Notes: generated from the letters alone by a model not told the origin. DNA of 64,000 bases from Nocardia mikamii NBRC 108933 (GCF_001613505.1 NZ_BDCM01000017.1:124001-188000), one strand, 5' to 3'; positions 17,045 through 27,209 are shown, counted from the stretch's first letter. Made by a program: numbers and translations.

Positions 17045-18270
17045 CAGTGTCCTCCGGCGCTGGGTGCGGGCGGCGCGAACAACCCCGGCAACCCGGGCAA
17101 CGACGGAAGTGCCGGTAACGCCGGGGGTTGCGGCGGCAATCCGACTGCCGGCGGTGCGGCGTCTGAGGGCGGGTGCGCCTGGGTCGGCGCGATCATCGGG
17201 TCCACCACATGACCGATGGCCACCACGCTTTCCAGCAGGCCCTTCGGCATGCTGGGCAGGATCTTGTTCAGCACGCCGTTGGCGCTCAGGTCGAGCGTCA
17301 GGTACAGGTTGATGAAGTCGCCGCGGATCGCACGATCGATCGTCGATACCGGGAACGGAATCGTGGCGGCCAGGTCGAGCGCCTTCGGCAGGTTGGCTCC
17401 CGCGGCCGCCAATTCGGTCAGGACCGGCCGCAGATTGGTCAGATCGTCGACCAATCCGGTGTGACTGGCCGTCAGCACCTCGTTGGCGACCTGTCCGAAC
17501 CGCCCGAGGCTGGCCAGTGTGTCGGTCAGCTGCCGTTGCTGCTTGTCGAGCACTCCGAATGCGGGCGCCAGCGTGGCGAGCCCCTTGTCGATGGTCGCGG
17601 TCTGGGCGCCGAGCGTGCCCGACAACTTGTCCACCGAATCGATGGCCCGGACGATATCGTCGCGCTGGTTGTTCAGGCTGGTGACGAAGGTGTCCAGATT
17701 GTCGATCAGGTCGCGCAGGGTGTCCTCGCGGCCGTCGAGCACGGAATCGGCCTCGGCGACGATGGTCCGGATCTGTTCGAGCCCACCGCCATTGAGCACC
17801 CCCGACAATGCGGACAGCACCCGATCGGTGGAGGGGTACTCGCCGCTTCGCTCCAATCCGATGACATCGCCCGCCCGCAAGGAGCGCGTCGCGGGCTGCT
17901 GTCCCGAGGGGACCGACAATTCCAGGTACTGGGCACCCAGAATGCTGGTCTGGCCGAGCGTGGCCGACACATTCGCGGGCAACGCGGCGGAATCGTTCAA
18001 TTGAACGTTCAGCCGCGCATGCCACCCGTCCAGTCGGATCGACGTCACGGTGCCGACATCGACGTTGCCGGATTTGACCACCGAATTGTTCACCAGGTTC
18101 TGCACATTCGGCATGTCGACGGTGATGTCGAAGCCGCTGCCCTTCGACGCATTCCCCGGCAACGGCAGGGAATTGACGCCGTCGAAACGTCCGCAGCCCG
18201 CCAGCACCGTCGTCGTCGCCAAGAGACCGAGCGATACCGACAGGGCCTTCTTCTTCCTGATCTGTTTCAT
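17044..18270 (-). CDS. mceE: MceE family lipoprotein (MlaD domain)
   Basis: The 408-aa protein has a lipoprotein signal peptide ending in the lipobox LAGC (Cys26), as is usual for the fifth Mce protein (LprK-type). The MlaD domain follows at about residues 45-125, then a long alpha-helical stretch. The C-terminus is rich in Pro and Gly. The ATG overlaps the mceD stop by 4 bases. The lipid anchor places it on the outer face of the plasma membrane as part of the importer. Confidence 0.92.
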   Translation of the reverse strand: MKQIRKKKALSVSLGLLATTTVLAGCGRFDGVNSLPLPGNASKGSGFDITVDMPNVQNLVNNSVVKSGNVDVGTVTSIRLDGWHARLNVQLNDSAALPANVSATLGQTSILGAQYLELSVPSGQQPATRSLRAGDVIGLERSGEYPSTDRVLSALSGVLNGGGLEQIRTIVAEADSVLDGREDTLRDLIDNLDTFVTSLNNQRDDIVRAIDSVDKLSGTLGAQTATIDKGLATLAPAFGVLDKQQRQLTDTLASLGRFGQVANEVLTASHTGLVDDLTNLRPVLTELAAAGANLPKALDLAATIPFPVSTIDRAIRGDFINLYLTLDLSANGVLNKILPSMPKGLLESVVAIGHVVDPMIAPTQAHPPSDAAPPAVGLPPQPPALPALPSLPGLPGLFAPPAPSAGGH

Positions 18271-19406
18271 CGAGTACCCCCCGTCAGCGGAGCCAGCAGC
18301 CCCTGTAGGTCGGTCGGCGCCGGCGCCGAAGGTGGTCGGGTCTCCGCTACCGCACCGGCCAGCTGGCCCGCCAGCGACTGGGTCGCCGTCCGGCACATGT
18401 CCGGCGGGGCATTCACCGTGGTGGCGAGCACACACAGCAGCGAGCGGCCATCCGGAATGCCCGGCAGCGCCAGGCCGCCCGTCAGCGACGCGGTCTGCGG
18501 GTCGTAGATGTTGTAGAAGTCGCCCAGTGCCGTCGGGGCGCTGTGCAGAATCTGGGCGAGATCGTCTTCCTTGTCCACCAGCAACTGGGTGATGTGCTGC
18601 AATGACGACACATCGCTCACGAGTTGGCCGCGGTTGTTCTTCACGAACTCCTGGATCTGCCCCATCTGAGTAGCCAGGCTGTTCAGCAGTGCGTTCAGCT
18701 CGGTGCGGTTGTCGGAGAGCAATTGCGACACCGACGACAGCTGCCCGGCGAATCCGACGATCTGTTTGTCGTTGGCCGCCAGCGCGGAGACGAAACTCTG
18801 CAGATTGCGCAACGTCCCGAACAGATCCGGGCTGCCCTTGTCCAGCGCGACCGCCGCCGCCGACAGTGCCGCCAAGGTGTTGTTGATGGTGGTGCCGCGG
18901 CCGTCCACCGTGCCCGCGGCCGCGCTGACCGCATCCGCCAGCGGCCCATTTCCGTTGTGGCCGTTCGGTCCCAGGGCCTCGAGCAGCTCGTCGACCTGCT
19001 TCTTCTCCTCGTCGAAGGAGACCGGCACGGCGGTGCGCTCGAGCGGGATGACCGCGCCGTCGGCGAGGGTGGGCCCGTGGGTATAGGCGGGCGCGAATTG
19101 GACGTATCTGCCCGAGACGAGCGTCGGGGCGATGATGGCGGCCTTCGCGTCGGCCGGCACGCGCCGATCGGCGTCCACCGACATCTCGACCCGGACCCGG
19201 TCACCGGCGGGGACGACCTTGTCCACCGTCCCGATCTTCACCCCCAGCACATCGACGGAGTCGCCGGGGTAGAGCCCGGTGGTGCTGCGGAAGTAGGCCA
19301 CCACGTGCTTTTTGGAGGGATGGGCGGCCGCCAGGACCGATACGGCCACCGCGACGACCGCCACCACGCCCACCGCGATCACCGCGAATCGAGGAATCCG
19401 TTTCAT
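18267..19406 (-). CDS. mceD: MceD family protein (MlaD domain)
   Basis: The 379-aa protein has an N-terminal transmembrane segment at residues 7-28 and an MlaD domain beginning VVAYFRSTTGLYPGDSVDVLG. The VDVLGVKIGTV segment is the hallmark of Mce proteins. Helical MCE region follows. It overlaps mceC and mceE by 4 bases each, in a fully coupled array. Confidence 0.92.
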   Translation of the reverse strand: MKRIPRFAVIAVGVVAVVAVAVSVLAAAHPSKKHVVAYFRSTTGLYPGDSVDVLGVKIGTVDKVVPAGDRVRVEMSVDADRRVPADAKAAIIAPTLVSGRYVQFAPAYTHGPTLADGAVIPLERTAVPVSFDEEKKQVDELLEALGPNGHNGNGPLADAVSAAAGTVDGRGTTINNTLAALSAAAVALDKGSPDLFGTLRNLQSFVSALAANDKQIVGFAGQLSSVSQLLSDNRTELNALLNSLATQMGQIQEFVKNNRGQLVSDVSSLQHITQLLVDKEDDLAQILHSAPTALGDFYNIYDPQTASLTGGLALPGIPDGRSLLCVLATTVNAPPDMCRTATQSLAGQLAGAVAETRPPSAPAPTDLQGLLAPLTGGTR

Positions 19407-20443
19407 CGCGGGCCTCCGGAATTGTTGGGCTGTGGATTGTTCAACGTCGCCGGGGTGATGTTGTCCAGCAGCACATTGAAGAAGGGGCCACTGGCGACGA
19501 CGTCACTGAGCTGGGTCACGAACGTCCGCAGGCCGGAGATCGAATCGCTGACGTTCTTGTAGTTCTTGTTCAAGGTCTCCACTGTCGTGCCCAGTTCGGT
19601 CAGTGTGGGCCCGATACTCGCGGTGTTCTCCTGGGCGAGCGCACTCAGTTCGTCGAAGACGCTTTTCGCCTGCACCAGAACCCGGTGGATTTCGTCCGCC
19701 CGGGTGTTCAGCGCCGCGAACAGGGATCGGCCGTCGGCCAGCAGGAGTGCGAACTGTTCGTTTCGCTGGGAAAGAATTCCGCTGACGCCGTTGGCATGAG
19801 CCAGCAGATCGTCGATCGCCTGGTCGCGGCTCGCGACCGTGTTCGACAGCCGGGTTATGCCGGTCAGTGACGATTCCAGGTCGGGCGACACGGTCTTCAA
19901 CAACGCGCCGGCCTGATTCAACGCGTCGCTGAGGCGCGTCTTGTCGGTCTTCGCCACCGTATCGGACACCTCCGCGAGCGACCGGGAGATGTCGTAGCCG
20001 GATGTGGTGCGCTGCAACGGAATAGTCGCTCCGGCCGCGAGGGTTCCCGGTCCCTCGGGGGCGAGTTCGATGTAGCGCTTGCCCAGCAGCGTGCCGACCC
20101 GGATCGCCGCCCGGGTGTCGGCGCCGAGCCGCACACCATGGGTATCGGCGGTGAATTCGACTTCCACCCGGTCACCCGACAGCTCGACGCTCTTCACCCG
20201 GCCGACCACCACGCCGGCGACCTGCACGTCGTCCTTGACCGCCAAACCGCTGGCATCGGCGAACTCGGCGCGATAGTTCGAATTGTCACTGACGCCTGGA
20301 ATGGACCGGTACTCGAAGACGACCGCGAGCACGATGACCACCAGCAGTGTGCCGACGAGGCCCACGCGCACGCGATTTCGTTCCCGCATCGGCAACCGTC
20401 CGCGCCATTTCCATTTCAGTGCCCGCTCTGCGATCCGACCCAT
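19403..20443 (-). CDS. mceC: MceC family protein (MlaD domain)
   Basis: The 346-aa protein has a basic leader, a transmembrane helix at about residues 25-45 and an MlaD domain (AEFADASGLAVKDDVQVAGV). ATG 20443 shares one base with the mceB stop (TAATG), which sets this start; an internal Met about 18 residues later is possible. It lacks the long Pro-rich tail of some MceC proteins. It is one of six MCE subunits expected to form a heterohexamer. Confidence 0.9.
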   Translation of the reverse strand: MGRIAERALKWKWRGRLPMRERNRVRVGLVGTLLVVIVLAVVFEYRSIPGVSDNSNYRAEFADASGLAVKDDVQVAGVVVGRVKSVELSGDRVEVEFTADTHGVRLGADTRAAIRVGTLLGKRYIELAPEGPGTLAAGATIPLQRTTSGYDISRSLAEVSDTVAKTDKTRLSDALNQAGALLKTVSPDLESSLTGITRLSNTVASRDQAIDDLLAHANGVSGILSQRNEQFALLLADGRSLFAALNTRADEIHRVLVQAKSVFDELSALAQENTASIGPTLTELGTTVETLNKNYKNVSDSISGLRTFVTQLSDVVASGPFFNVLLDNITPATLNNPQPNNSGGPR

Positions 20444-21456
20444 TATTTGCACCTGTCTGCCGGGGCTACGACCATCGGCGTATCGGCGCCCCCTTGCGGA
20501 CCGGGGTACCGGATGGCCAAACCACATACGAAGAAGTTCACGAAGTTGCCGTAACTGCTTGCACGAGAGATCTTTTGGTACGCGTGCGGCAGTCCGCTGA
20601 GCAACGCGTTCAGACTGTCGGTCTCGGCGTTGAGATTGGCCGCCGTACGCCCCAGTTGTGTGATATCGGCGGCCAGCGGCGCGCGCGCTTCGGCGAGAAC
20701 GCTGCTGAGGGTGGAAGTCGCAGCGTCGAGCTGGTCCACCGCGCCGGTGACCGTCGCCTGGTCCTCGTTAAGACCGCTGACCAACTTCTGCAGATTGGCC
20801 ACCGCGGCGGACAGATCCTGCCCGCGTTGGTCGGCGGTGTTCATCACCGCGCCGAGGTTGGTGATGATCGCCCCGATCGCCCGGTCCTTATCGGCGAGCG
20901 TGCCGCTCAGCGTCGCGACCTGCCGCACGATATCGGCGATCTTGTCCGACCGGCCGTTGATGACCTCGACCAGCGAGGCGGTCAGCCGGTTGGCGGCATC
21001 GGGATCCAATCCTTGTAGCAGGGGGCGGAATCCGTTGACCAGCTGATCCATTTGCAGTCCCGCGCCGGTCCGGCTCGCGGGGATCACGGCACCGGCCGCC
21101 AGCGCCGGCGCCGACGGTGAACTGTCGGTCAGCTCCAGATAGCGGTCGGAGATGAGGTTCTTGTACCGGATCTGCAGCTTCGTCGCGGTGGTCAGCGGCC
21201 GCTGGGAATCCACGTCGAATTTCACCAGCGCTTCCCGTGGTCCGGTCAATTCGACCGAATGGATTTTCCCTACCGGGATTCCGGCCACCTTCACATCGTC
21301 GCCCACCTTCAGACCCGACGCGTCCGTGAATACGGCGCTGTACGAGGTCGCCGGAGTGAATCGGATATTGCCGACGGTGGAGGCGACGAGAAAACCGGCG
21401 AGGGTCGTGACGACGACGAATACGAGAAGCTTGATCAGTGGTCCACGTATGGTCAT
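20443..21456 (-). CDS. mceB: MceB family protein (MlaD domain)
   Basis: The 337-aa protein has an N-terminal hydrophobic helix (about residues 8-28), then the MlaD domain (YSAVFTDASGLKVGDDVKVA) and an extended helical region. The C-terminus ends with a short Cys-containing tail (ADRCK). It overlaps mceA by 4 bases. Length and layout are standard for MceB. Confidence 0.92.
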   Translation of the reverse strand: MTIRGPLIKLLVFVVVTTLAGFLVASTVGNIRFTPATSYSAVFTDASGLKVGDDVKVAGIPVGKIHSVELTGPREALVKFDVDSQRPLTTATKLQIRYKNLISDRYLELTDSSPSAPALAAGAVIPASRTGAGLQMDQLVNGFRPLLQGLDPDAANRLTASLVEVINGRSDKIADIVRQVATLSGTLADKDRAIGAIITNLGAVMNTADQRGQDLSAAVANLQKLVSGLNEDQATVTGAVDQLDAATSTLSSVLAEARAPLAADITQLGRTAANLNAETDSLNALLSGLPHAYQKISRASSYGNFVNFFVCGLAIRYPGPQGGADTPMVVAPADRCK

Positions 21457-22622
21457 TTCGTCCGTCCAAGCAGTAGTTCGGCGATATTCGTGGCCGAGGG
21501 AGAAGGAGGGGCGGGGGTTTCATAGGCCCGGCTGCCGTCGTCGAAATCGGTGTGGCCCGGATCGGCCCCCGTCACTCCGTCATGGGAGCCGTAGCAACTC
21601 GGCGGATTCGACACCCCACCGATATGCGGCAAATTCTGTTGCGTATAGGGCGGGTCGCCCATGGGGACCGTTCCCAGAATGTTGAGGCCCGGCCGGGCAC
21701 CGCCCAGCGTGCGCTTCAAATAGGCGTCGGACTGTACGAGCCCCGACAGCAGGCACTGGTACTCCGGCGAGTAGTCGGCCAGCACGCCGGTCACCGGATC
21801 GAGCGCGTCGACGGCTCCGGGCAACGGCCTGCCGGCGGCGTCGAAGAAGGTGGTTCCGACATTGCCCAGTCCGGTGAAACTCATCAGGAATGCCGCCAGC
21901 ACCGACTGCTTGTCGGTCAGTGTCTGCCCGGTCACGCTCGCGTTGTTCAGGACCGCGAGCAGGTCGGGCGCCAGTCCGGACAGGGTGTCGGCATTGTCGG
22001 CCAGTTTGGGAATGTCGCGCTGCAATGTCGGCATGGTGCCGTTGAATTCACTAAGGTACGCCGACAGGGTTTGCAGGCTCTCGCCGAGTCCGCCTCCGCG
22101 ACTGCGCACCGCGGCCGCGCTCTGCGTCAGCACGGTGTCGACCTGCGCGGGGTCGACCTGTTGCAGAACACCCATCAGCTTGCCGAGGACGTCCTGGAAT
22201 TCGACGGTCACCTGCCGCGCATCGATGACCGCGCCGTCGGCCAGCCGTTTCGGCGACGGATCGGCGGGACGGACCAGGGAAACGTATTTGCGGCCGAACA
22301 ATGTCGAGGTGCTGAGATCGGCACCCACGTTCGCGGGTATCCATTTCAGTTGGTCCGACCGGACCGCCATGTCGATGGTGGCGCTGCTGTCGTGAAAGGA
22401 CACTGCGGTCACGCGACCGACGACCTTGCCGCTCATTTCCACCTGGGAGCCGACGTCCATCATCAAGCCGGTCCGGCCGGTTCGGATGGACACCCTCGCC
22501 GTGGAGGTGAACGCGTCCTTGTACACCGCGACCGCCAATGCCGTCAGTGCCAGCAGGAGGGCGATCATCGCGACACCGACGCCGGCGTCGTGGATGCGAG
22601 ATCGGTTGGGTGTGTTCGTCAT
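21453..22622 (-). CDS. mceA: MceA family protein (MlaD domain)
   Basis: The 389-aa protein has a transmembrane helix at about residues 14-34, followed by an MlaD domain with the variant LMMDVGSQVEMSGKVVGRV. It is the first mce gene after the permeases, starting 7 bases after the yrbEB stop. The C-terminal segment carries the Pro/Tyr-rich end common to MceA. Substrate specificity (sterol, fatty acid, terpene) cannot be read from sequence. Confidence 0.92.
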   Translation of the reverse strand: MTNTPNRSRIHDAGVGVAMIALLLALTALAVAVYKDAFTSTARVSIRTGRTGLMMDVGSQVEMSGKVVGRVTAVSFHDSSATIDMAVRSDQLKWIPANVGADLSTSTLFGRKYVSLVRPADPSPKRLADGAVIDARQVTVEFQDVLGKLMGVLQQVDPAQVDTVLTQSAAAVRSRGGGLGESLQTLSAYLSEFNGTMPTLQRDIPKLADNADTLSGLAPDLLAVLNNASVTGQTLTDKQSVLAAFLMSFTGLGNVGTTFFDAAGRPLPGAVDALDPVTGVLADYSPEYQCLLSGLVQSDAYLKRTLGGARPGLNILGTVPMGDPPYTQQNLPHIGGVSNPPSCYGSHDGVTGADPGHTDFDDGSRAYETPAPPSPSATNIAELLLGRTK

Positions 22623-22629
22623 ATCGTCG

Positions 22630-23463
22630 TCACCCCGAAATGTGTGCGCCGGAACCGGGACCGCCGAATACTGCGATGCCCACCAACAGGTCGATCACCA
22701 TCACCGCGATCAGCGAGGTCCGGACCGCCCGACCCACGGCGACGCCGACGCCGGCCGGACCGCCCGAGGCGTGAAATCCGTAGTAGCAGGTGACGCACAT
22801 GACCACGATCGCCATGACGATGACCTTGAACAGCGACCACCAGACATCCGCCGGAATCAGGAATTCCTTGAAGTAGTGGTCGTAGGTTCCGCTGGTCTGG
22901 TCGGTGAAGACGAGGGTTACGGCGCGGGTGGAGAAATATCCCATGATCAGCGCGATCGCGTACAGCGGGATCACGGCGATGACACCGGCGATCAGTCGCG
23001 TGGTCACCAGGAACGAAATCGGCGGCACCGACATCACTTCCAGTGCGTCGATTTCCTCACTGACCCGCATCGCGCCCAGTTCGGCCGTGAATCCGGCGCC
23101 GACGGTGGCGATCAAGGTGAACGCGGTCATCAACGGGACCGCTTCGCGGGTGTTGAAGAATGCGGAGACGAATCCTGACAGCGCCCCGATGCCGATCCGG
23201 CCCAGCGACGTATCGCCCTGCTGACCGACCTCGTAGGCGCCGGCCATCGCCATGAACCCGAGAATGACCATCGTGCCGCCGACCCGCGCCAGCGCGCCGG
23301 TCCCCATACTCACCGCGGCAATGAGTTTCAGCACTTCCCCCCGGTATTGCCGGAATGTGTGCGGGGCGTAGGAGATACTCCGCCCGTAGAACTTCAATTG
23401 CCCGCCGAGATCGGCGAGACTGTCGACCGGCGCGTTCGCGACACCGGCAATTTTGGTTGCCAC
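22630..23463 (-). CDS. yrbEB: YrbEB family Mce permease (MlaE)
   Basis: The 277-aa polytopic MlaE-family permease has about five hydrophobic segments and the conserved EIDALEVM motif, seen in MlaE proteins as the contact site for the ATPase. It pairs with YrbEA to form the membrane channel of the Mce ABC transporter. It starts 9 bases after the yrbEA stop. Confidence 0.93.
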   Translation of the reverse strand: MATKIAGVANAPVDSLADLGGQLKFYGRSISYAPHTFRQYRGEVLKLIAAVSMGTGALARVGGTMVILGFMAMAGAYEVGQQGDTSLGRIGIGALSGFVSAFFNTREAVPLMTAFTLIATVGAGFTAELGAMRVSEEIDALEVMSVPPISFLVTTRLIAGVIAVIPLYAIALIMGYFSTRAVTLVFTDQTSGTYDHYFKEFLIPADVWWSLFKVIVMAIVVMCVTCYYGFHASGGPAGVGVAVGRAVRTSLIAVMVIDLLVGIAVFGGPGSGAHISG

Positions 23464-23472
23464 CCGAGCCTC

Positions 23473-24285
23473 CTACGCCTGCAGGGAAATAGTCGTGATG
23501 ATCGAATTCGTGAGGAAGAGCAGGACGAAACTCACGACAACGGTTTGGTTGACTGCCTCGCCGACACCTTTGGATCCACCTTTCGCCCGCATTCCGAGGT
23601 GACAACCGACCAGGCCGGCCAGCAGCCCGAAAACACCGGCCTTGATCTCGCCGACGACGAAGTCGCCGAGACCGGTCAGCAGCGACAAGCTGTTCACGAA
23701 CTGTCCGGGCGTGGCGCCCTGGACGTAGACGCTGACGACGTAACCTCCGGTGATGCCGACCGCCGTGACCACGCCGTTCAGGAACACCGCCACCACCGCG
23801 GCCGCAGCGACGCGCGGAACCACCAGTCGCGCAATGGGATCGATACCCAGCACCTCGATGGCGTCCAACTCCTCGCGGATCTTTCGCGAGCCCAGGTCCG
23901 CGCAGATCGCGGTCGCGCCGGCGCCCGCGACGACCAGTACCGTCGTCATGGGGCCCATCTCGCGGATCACGCCGACACCGGCGCCACTGCCGCTGAGGTC
24001 GATGCCGCCGATCTGATCCAGAATGAGATTGATCTCGAAAATGATCATCGCACAGAACGGAATCGCCATCAATATCGACGGAGCGATCGAGATCCGGCAG
24101 ATGAACCACGCCTGATGAATGAATTCGCGCCACTGCACCGGCCGCTGGAACATACACCGGAATGTTTCCCAGGCGGTGACATAGAATTCACCGAGCGCGG
24201 TGGCACCGCCTTTCACAAAGCGCAGCACTTCGGCGGCAAATTTATTTCTGCCGCGCGAAGATGCACGGCCATCTATTACGGCCAT
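23473..24285 (-). CDS. yrbEA: YrbEA family Mce permease (MlaE)
   Basis: The 270-aa MlaE-family permease is the first gene of the mce operon proper. It carries the IREELDAIEVLGIDP ATPase-contact motif and five predicted membrane helices. The region before its start, 171 bases to the ALDH stop, may hold an internal promoter, but no clear hexamers were found. The gene is co-directional with ADH/ALDH upstream. Confidence 0.93.
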   Translation of the reverse strand: MAVIDGRASSRGRNKFAAEVLRFVKGGATALGEFYVTAWETFRCMFQRPVQWREFIHQAWFICRISIAPSILMAIPFCAMIIFEINLILDQIGGIDLSGSGAGVGVIREMGPMTTVLVVAGAGATAICADLGSRKIREELDAIEVLGIDPIARLVVPRVAAAAVVAVFLNGVVTAVGITGGYVVSVYVQGATPGQFVNSLSLLTGLGDFVVGEIKAGVFGLLAGLVGCHLGMRAKGGSKGVGEAVNQTVVVSFVLLFLTNSIITTISLQA

Positions 24286-24456
24286 TTCTTCCTCACGTAT
24301 CGGATAGGCGGGCGATCGAACGCGGCAGCCGACCGGGGCCGAGCACGGCCGGGTGGTGGAGCGTCGTCGAACGACCGACGTCCACCACCCCGGCTCACAC
24401 GCGTGACTTCGATCGACCCGGAACTCGCCCTCGAGGGACCGAGCACACCGTGTCGA

Positions 24457-25902
24457 TCAGAGATAGATCGACTTCGTTTCCAGATAGGCGGACAGCGCCT
24501 CGGGACCGAGTTCGCGTCCGAGCCCACTGGCCTTCACGCCGCCGAAAGGCGCGGTCGGATCGGGCAGATAGCTGTTGATGCCGATGGTGCCGGATTTCAC
24601 GCGCCGCGCGACCTCGACGCCGCGGTCGTGGTCGCCGGTCCACACGCTGCCACCCAACCCGTAGGCACTGTCGTTCGCGATCCGGATCGCATCGTCGTCG
24701 CCCTCGTACGCAATCAGCGACAGCACCGGGCCGAAGATCTCCTCCTGAGCGATCGCGGAGCGATTGTCCACGTCGGCGAAGATCGTGGGCTGCACGAACC
24801 AGCCGCGATCGAGCCCCTCGGGCCGACCACCACCGACGGTGACGCGCGCCCCGTCGCCGATGCCCTTCGCAATGTAGGACTCCACGCGCTCGCGTTGCCG
24901 GGCGCTCGCCATCGGCCCGATCTGAGTCTGCGGGTCGAGCGAATCGCCGACCTGCAATGAACCCGCCAAAGCGGTGAACACGTCGACGATTTCCTGATAC
25001 CGCGATTTCGGTGCAAGCACGCGGGTCCCCAGGAAGCAGGTCTGCCCGTTGTTGAGCAGGGTGGCGCCGAACAGCTGCTCACCAACCGCGGCCAGATCCA
25101 GGTTCGCGTCGTCGAGGATGATCGCGGCCGACTTTCCACCGAGCTCCAGGGTCACCGGCCGCAGCAGCCGCCCGCAAGCCTCGGCGATACTGCGCCCCGC
25201 CGCCGTCGAGCCGGTGAACGCGACCTTGTCGATGTCCGGATGCTCTACCAGGTAGGCACCGACTTCCCGGCCGCCGGGCACGATATTGATCACGCCCGCG
25301 GGGATACCCGCCTCCTCGATCGCCTCGGCCAGCACATAACTGTCGAAAACGGTCTCCGGTGAGGGCTTGATGACGAAGGTGCAGCCGGCGGCGAGCCCGG
25401 GTGCGTATTTGAATGCGGCGAGCGCCTGCGGGAAGTTCCACGGGACGATGGCGCCGACGACACCGATCGGGGTGCGGCCCACCAGGGTCGATCCGCCGAG
25501 CAGTCCGGGGCGGGTTTCCTCGAACGATGTTTCCCGGAGCACGCCGGCGTAGTAGCGCAGCAACAGCTGCGGGAATACCGCCTCCAACTTCTCCGACACC
25601 GCGACCGGCATGCCGTTCTGGGAGCTGACCGCCTGGACCATATCCGGGACCCGCTTGTCGAGCGCATCAGCAAGGCGGTCCAGGGCGTCCGCCCGCTGCG
25701 CCGGAGCCCACTGCGACCACCCGCTGGGATCGTCGAATGCCGCCCGTGCCGCGGCGACGGCAGCGTCGATATCGCTGGGTGCGCCGTCGGGAACCTGGCC
25801 GATCACCTGCTCGGTGTTGGGCGAAATCACCGAGATTTTCGCCGACGACGCCGGGATGCGCCACGTACCGCCGATGTAGAAACGATCGCGTTGAACAGTC
25901 AT
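24457..25902 (-). CDS. NAD(P)-dependent aldehyde dehydrogenase
   Basis: The 481-aa enzyme oxidises an aldehyde to the carboxylic acid. The general-base region LELGGKSA (about residue 257), the catalytic Cys in GQTCFLGTR (about residue 291) and the EEIFGPVLS motif are intact. The length is typical. It lies 33 bases after the alcohol dehydrogenase gene, so the pair would oxidise a primary alcohol to acid, fitting a P450-made alcohol from the same array. Confidence 0.93.
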   Translation of the reverse strand: MTVQRDRFYIGGTWRIPASSAKISVISPNTEQVIGQVPDGAPSDIDAAVAAARAAFDDPSGWSQWAPAQRADALDRLADALDKRVPDMVQAVSSQNGMPVAVSEKLEAVFPQLLLRYYAGVLRETSFEETRPGLLGGSTLVGRTPIGVVGAIVPWNFPQALAAFKYAPGLAAGCTFVIKPSPETVFDSYVLAEAIEEAGIPAGVINIVPGGREVGAYLVEHPDIDKVAFTGSTAAGRSIAEACGRLLRPVTLELGGKSAAIILDDANLDLAAVGEQLFGATLLNNGQTCFLGTRVLAPKSRYQEIVDVFTALAGSLQVGDSLDPQTQIGPMASARQRERVESYIAKGIGDGARVTVGGGRPEGLDRGWFVQPTIFADVDNRSAIAQEEIFGPVLSLIAYEGDDDAIRIANDSAYGLGGSVWTGDHDRGVEVARRVKSGTIGINSYLPDPTAPFGGVKASGLGRELGPEALSAYLETKSIYL

Positions 25903-25935
25903 GATGTAATCCTTTGCGCGTTTTGATATTTCGGA

Positions 25936-27039
25936 TCAACGGTTGGTCAGGACGACCTTGACGGCCTCGCCGCGGTGCTGCGCTTCGACCGCCTCGTTGA
26001 TCTGCGCCAGCGGCATGGTGGTGATCAGCTTCTCGAACGGGAACCTGCCCTGGCGGTGCAGGTCGAGCAGCTGCGGAATGAAGGTGTGCGGATCGGCATC
26101 GCCCTCGGTGATGCCGCGGACCGAGAGGCCCTGAATCAAGAGCGGGATGAGTGGGACCGGTAGCGCCGCCTCCGGGTTGGAGGGCACGCCGATCAGCCCC
26201 AAGGTGCCTCGAGCGCCCAGTGACAACACCAACTGCACCAGCACGTCCTGGATCGCGGTCGTGTCGATCGCATAGTCGGCGCCTTCGGGCACGATGCCCC
26301 GGACCTGCTCCGCCACCGGGCCGGCGCTCGGATCGATCGCGTGGGTGGCACCGAGATCGAGAGCGAGCTTGCGCCGGCTTTCATGGGGTTCGACGACGAT
26401 GATGACGCGGGCTTCCCGCACCACCGCCGCGAGCACGGCCGACAGGCCCACAGCTCCGCCGCCTGCCACCACCAGCGAGGAACCGGCCTGCACGTCGAGT
26501 GAATTCATCACCGCGCCCGCACCGGTCTGAATGCCACATCCGAGCGGTCCGACGATCTCCACGGGGGCGTCGTCCGGCAATTTCACCACATTGCGCTCAT
26601 GCGCAACCGCGTGCGTCGCCAGCGAGGACTGGCCGAAGAAGTTGGAACCCAACGTCTTTCCGTTTTGCGCCAACGCGGAGGAACCGTCCGGCCGCACGCC
26701 GCCGAAGTTGTATGCCATGAAGTTCACGCAGTAGGCCGGCGCTCCGTGGTCGCACTGCACGCAGGAACCGCAGCTGTTGAAACTGACGGCAACCGCATCG
26801 CCGACAGCGACTGTGCTGACTTCCACGCCGATTGCGACCACGGTTCCGCTGCCTTCGTGCCCGACCACACCGGGAAGCGGGAACGGCAGGTGGCCTTCCC
26901 GGATGGCGAGATCGGTATGACAGATGCCGACGCCGACGATCTCGACGACCACCTCGTCGGCCGCGGGGGCACCGAGTTCGACTGTCTCGACGCTGAATTT
27001 TTCGCCTACCCCACCCAGCACAGCGGCCTTGATTTCCAT
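25936..27039 (-). CDS. Zinc-dependent alcohol dehydrogenase (class III-like MDR)
   Basis: The 367-aa medium-chain dehydrogenase has catalytic-zinc ligands in CHTD (about residue 40) and GHEGSG (about residue 61). The structural-zinc cysteines lie in CGSCVQCDHGAPAYC, and the NAD fold motif is GGGAVGLSAV. It resembles aryl/benzyl alcohol dehydrogenases. As the first gene of the minus-strand array it is divergent from the LuxR pair, which are candidate regulators. The aldehyde product would go to the adjacent ALDH. Confidence 0.92.
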   Translation of the reverse strand: MEIKAAVLGGVGEKFSVETVELGAPAADEVVVEIVGVGICHTDLAIREGHLPFPLPGVVGHEGSGTVVAIGVEVSTVAVGDAVAVSFNSCGSCVQCDHGAPAYCVNFMAYNFGGVRPDGSSALAQNGKTLGSNFFGQSSLATHAVAHERNVVKLPDDAPVEIVGPLGCGIQTGAGAVMNSLDVQAGSSLVVAGGGAVGLSAVLAAVVREARVIIVVEPHESRRKLALDLGATHAIDPSAGPVAEQVRGIVPEGADYAIDTTAIQDVLVQLVLSLGARGTLGLIGVPSNPEAALPVPLIPLLIQGLSVRGITEGDADPHTFIPQLLDLHRQGRFPFEKLITTMPLAQINEAVEAQHRGEAVKVVLTNR

Positions 27040-27209
27040 GTCCTACTCCCTGACGGTGTCGATGTTCGGACCGATGTTAGGTAGCGCACAGCAGGAAAAC
27101 CGCTGTTCAGACGGCAAATCACTCGAATACCCCCCACCGCTCCCCCTTCAGAGGGAGAATCCGCGCACCGGGTCGGATTCCGTCCAGCAAATGTGAACAG
27201 CGCGTGTGT

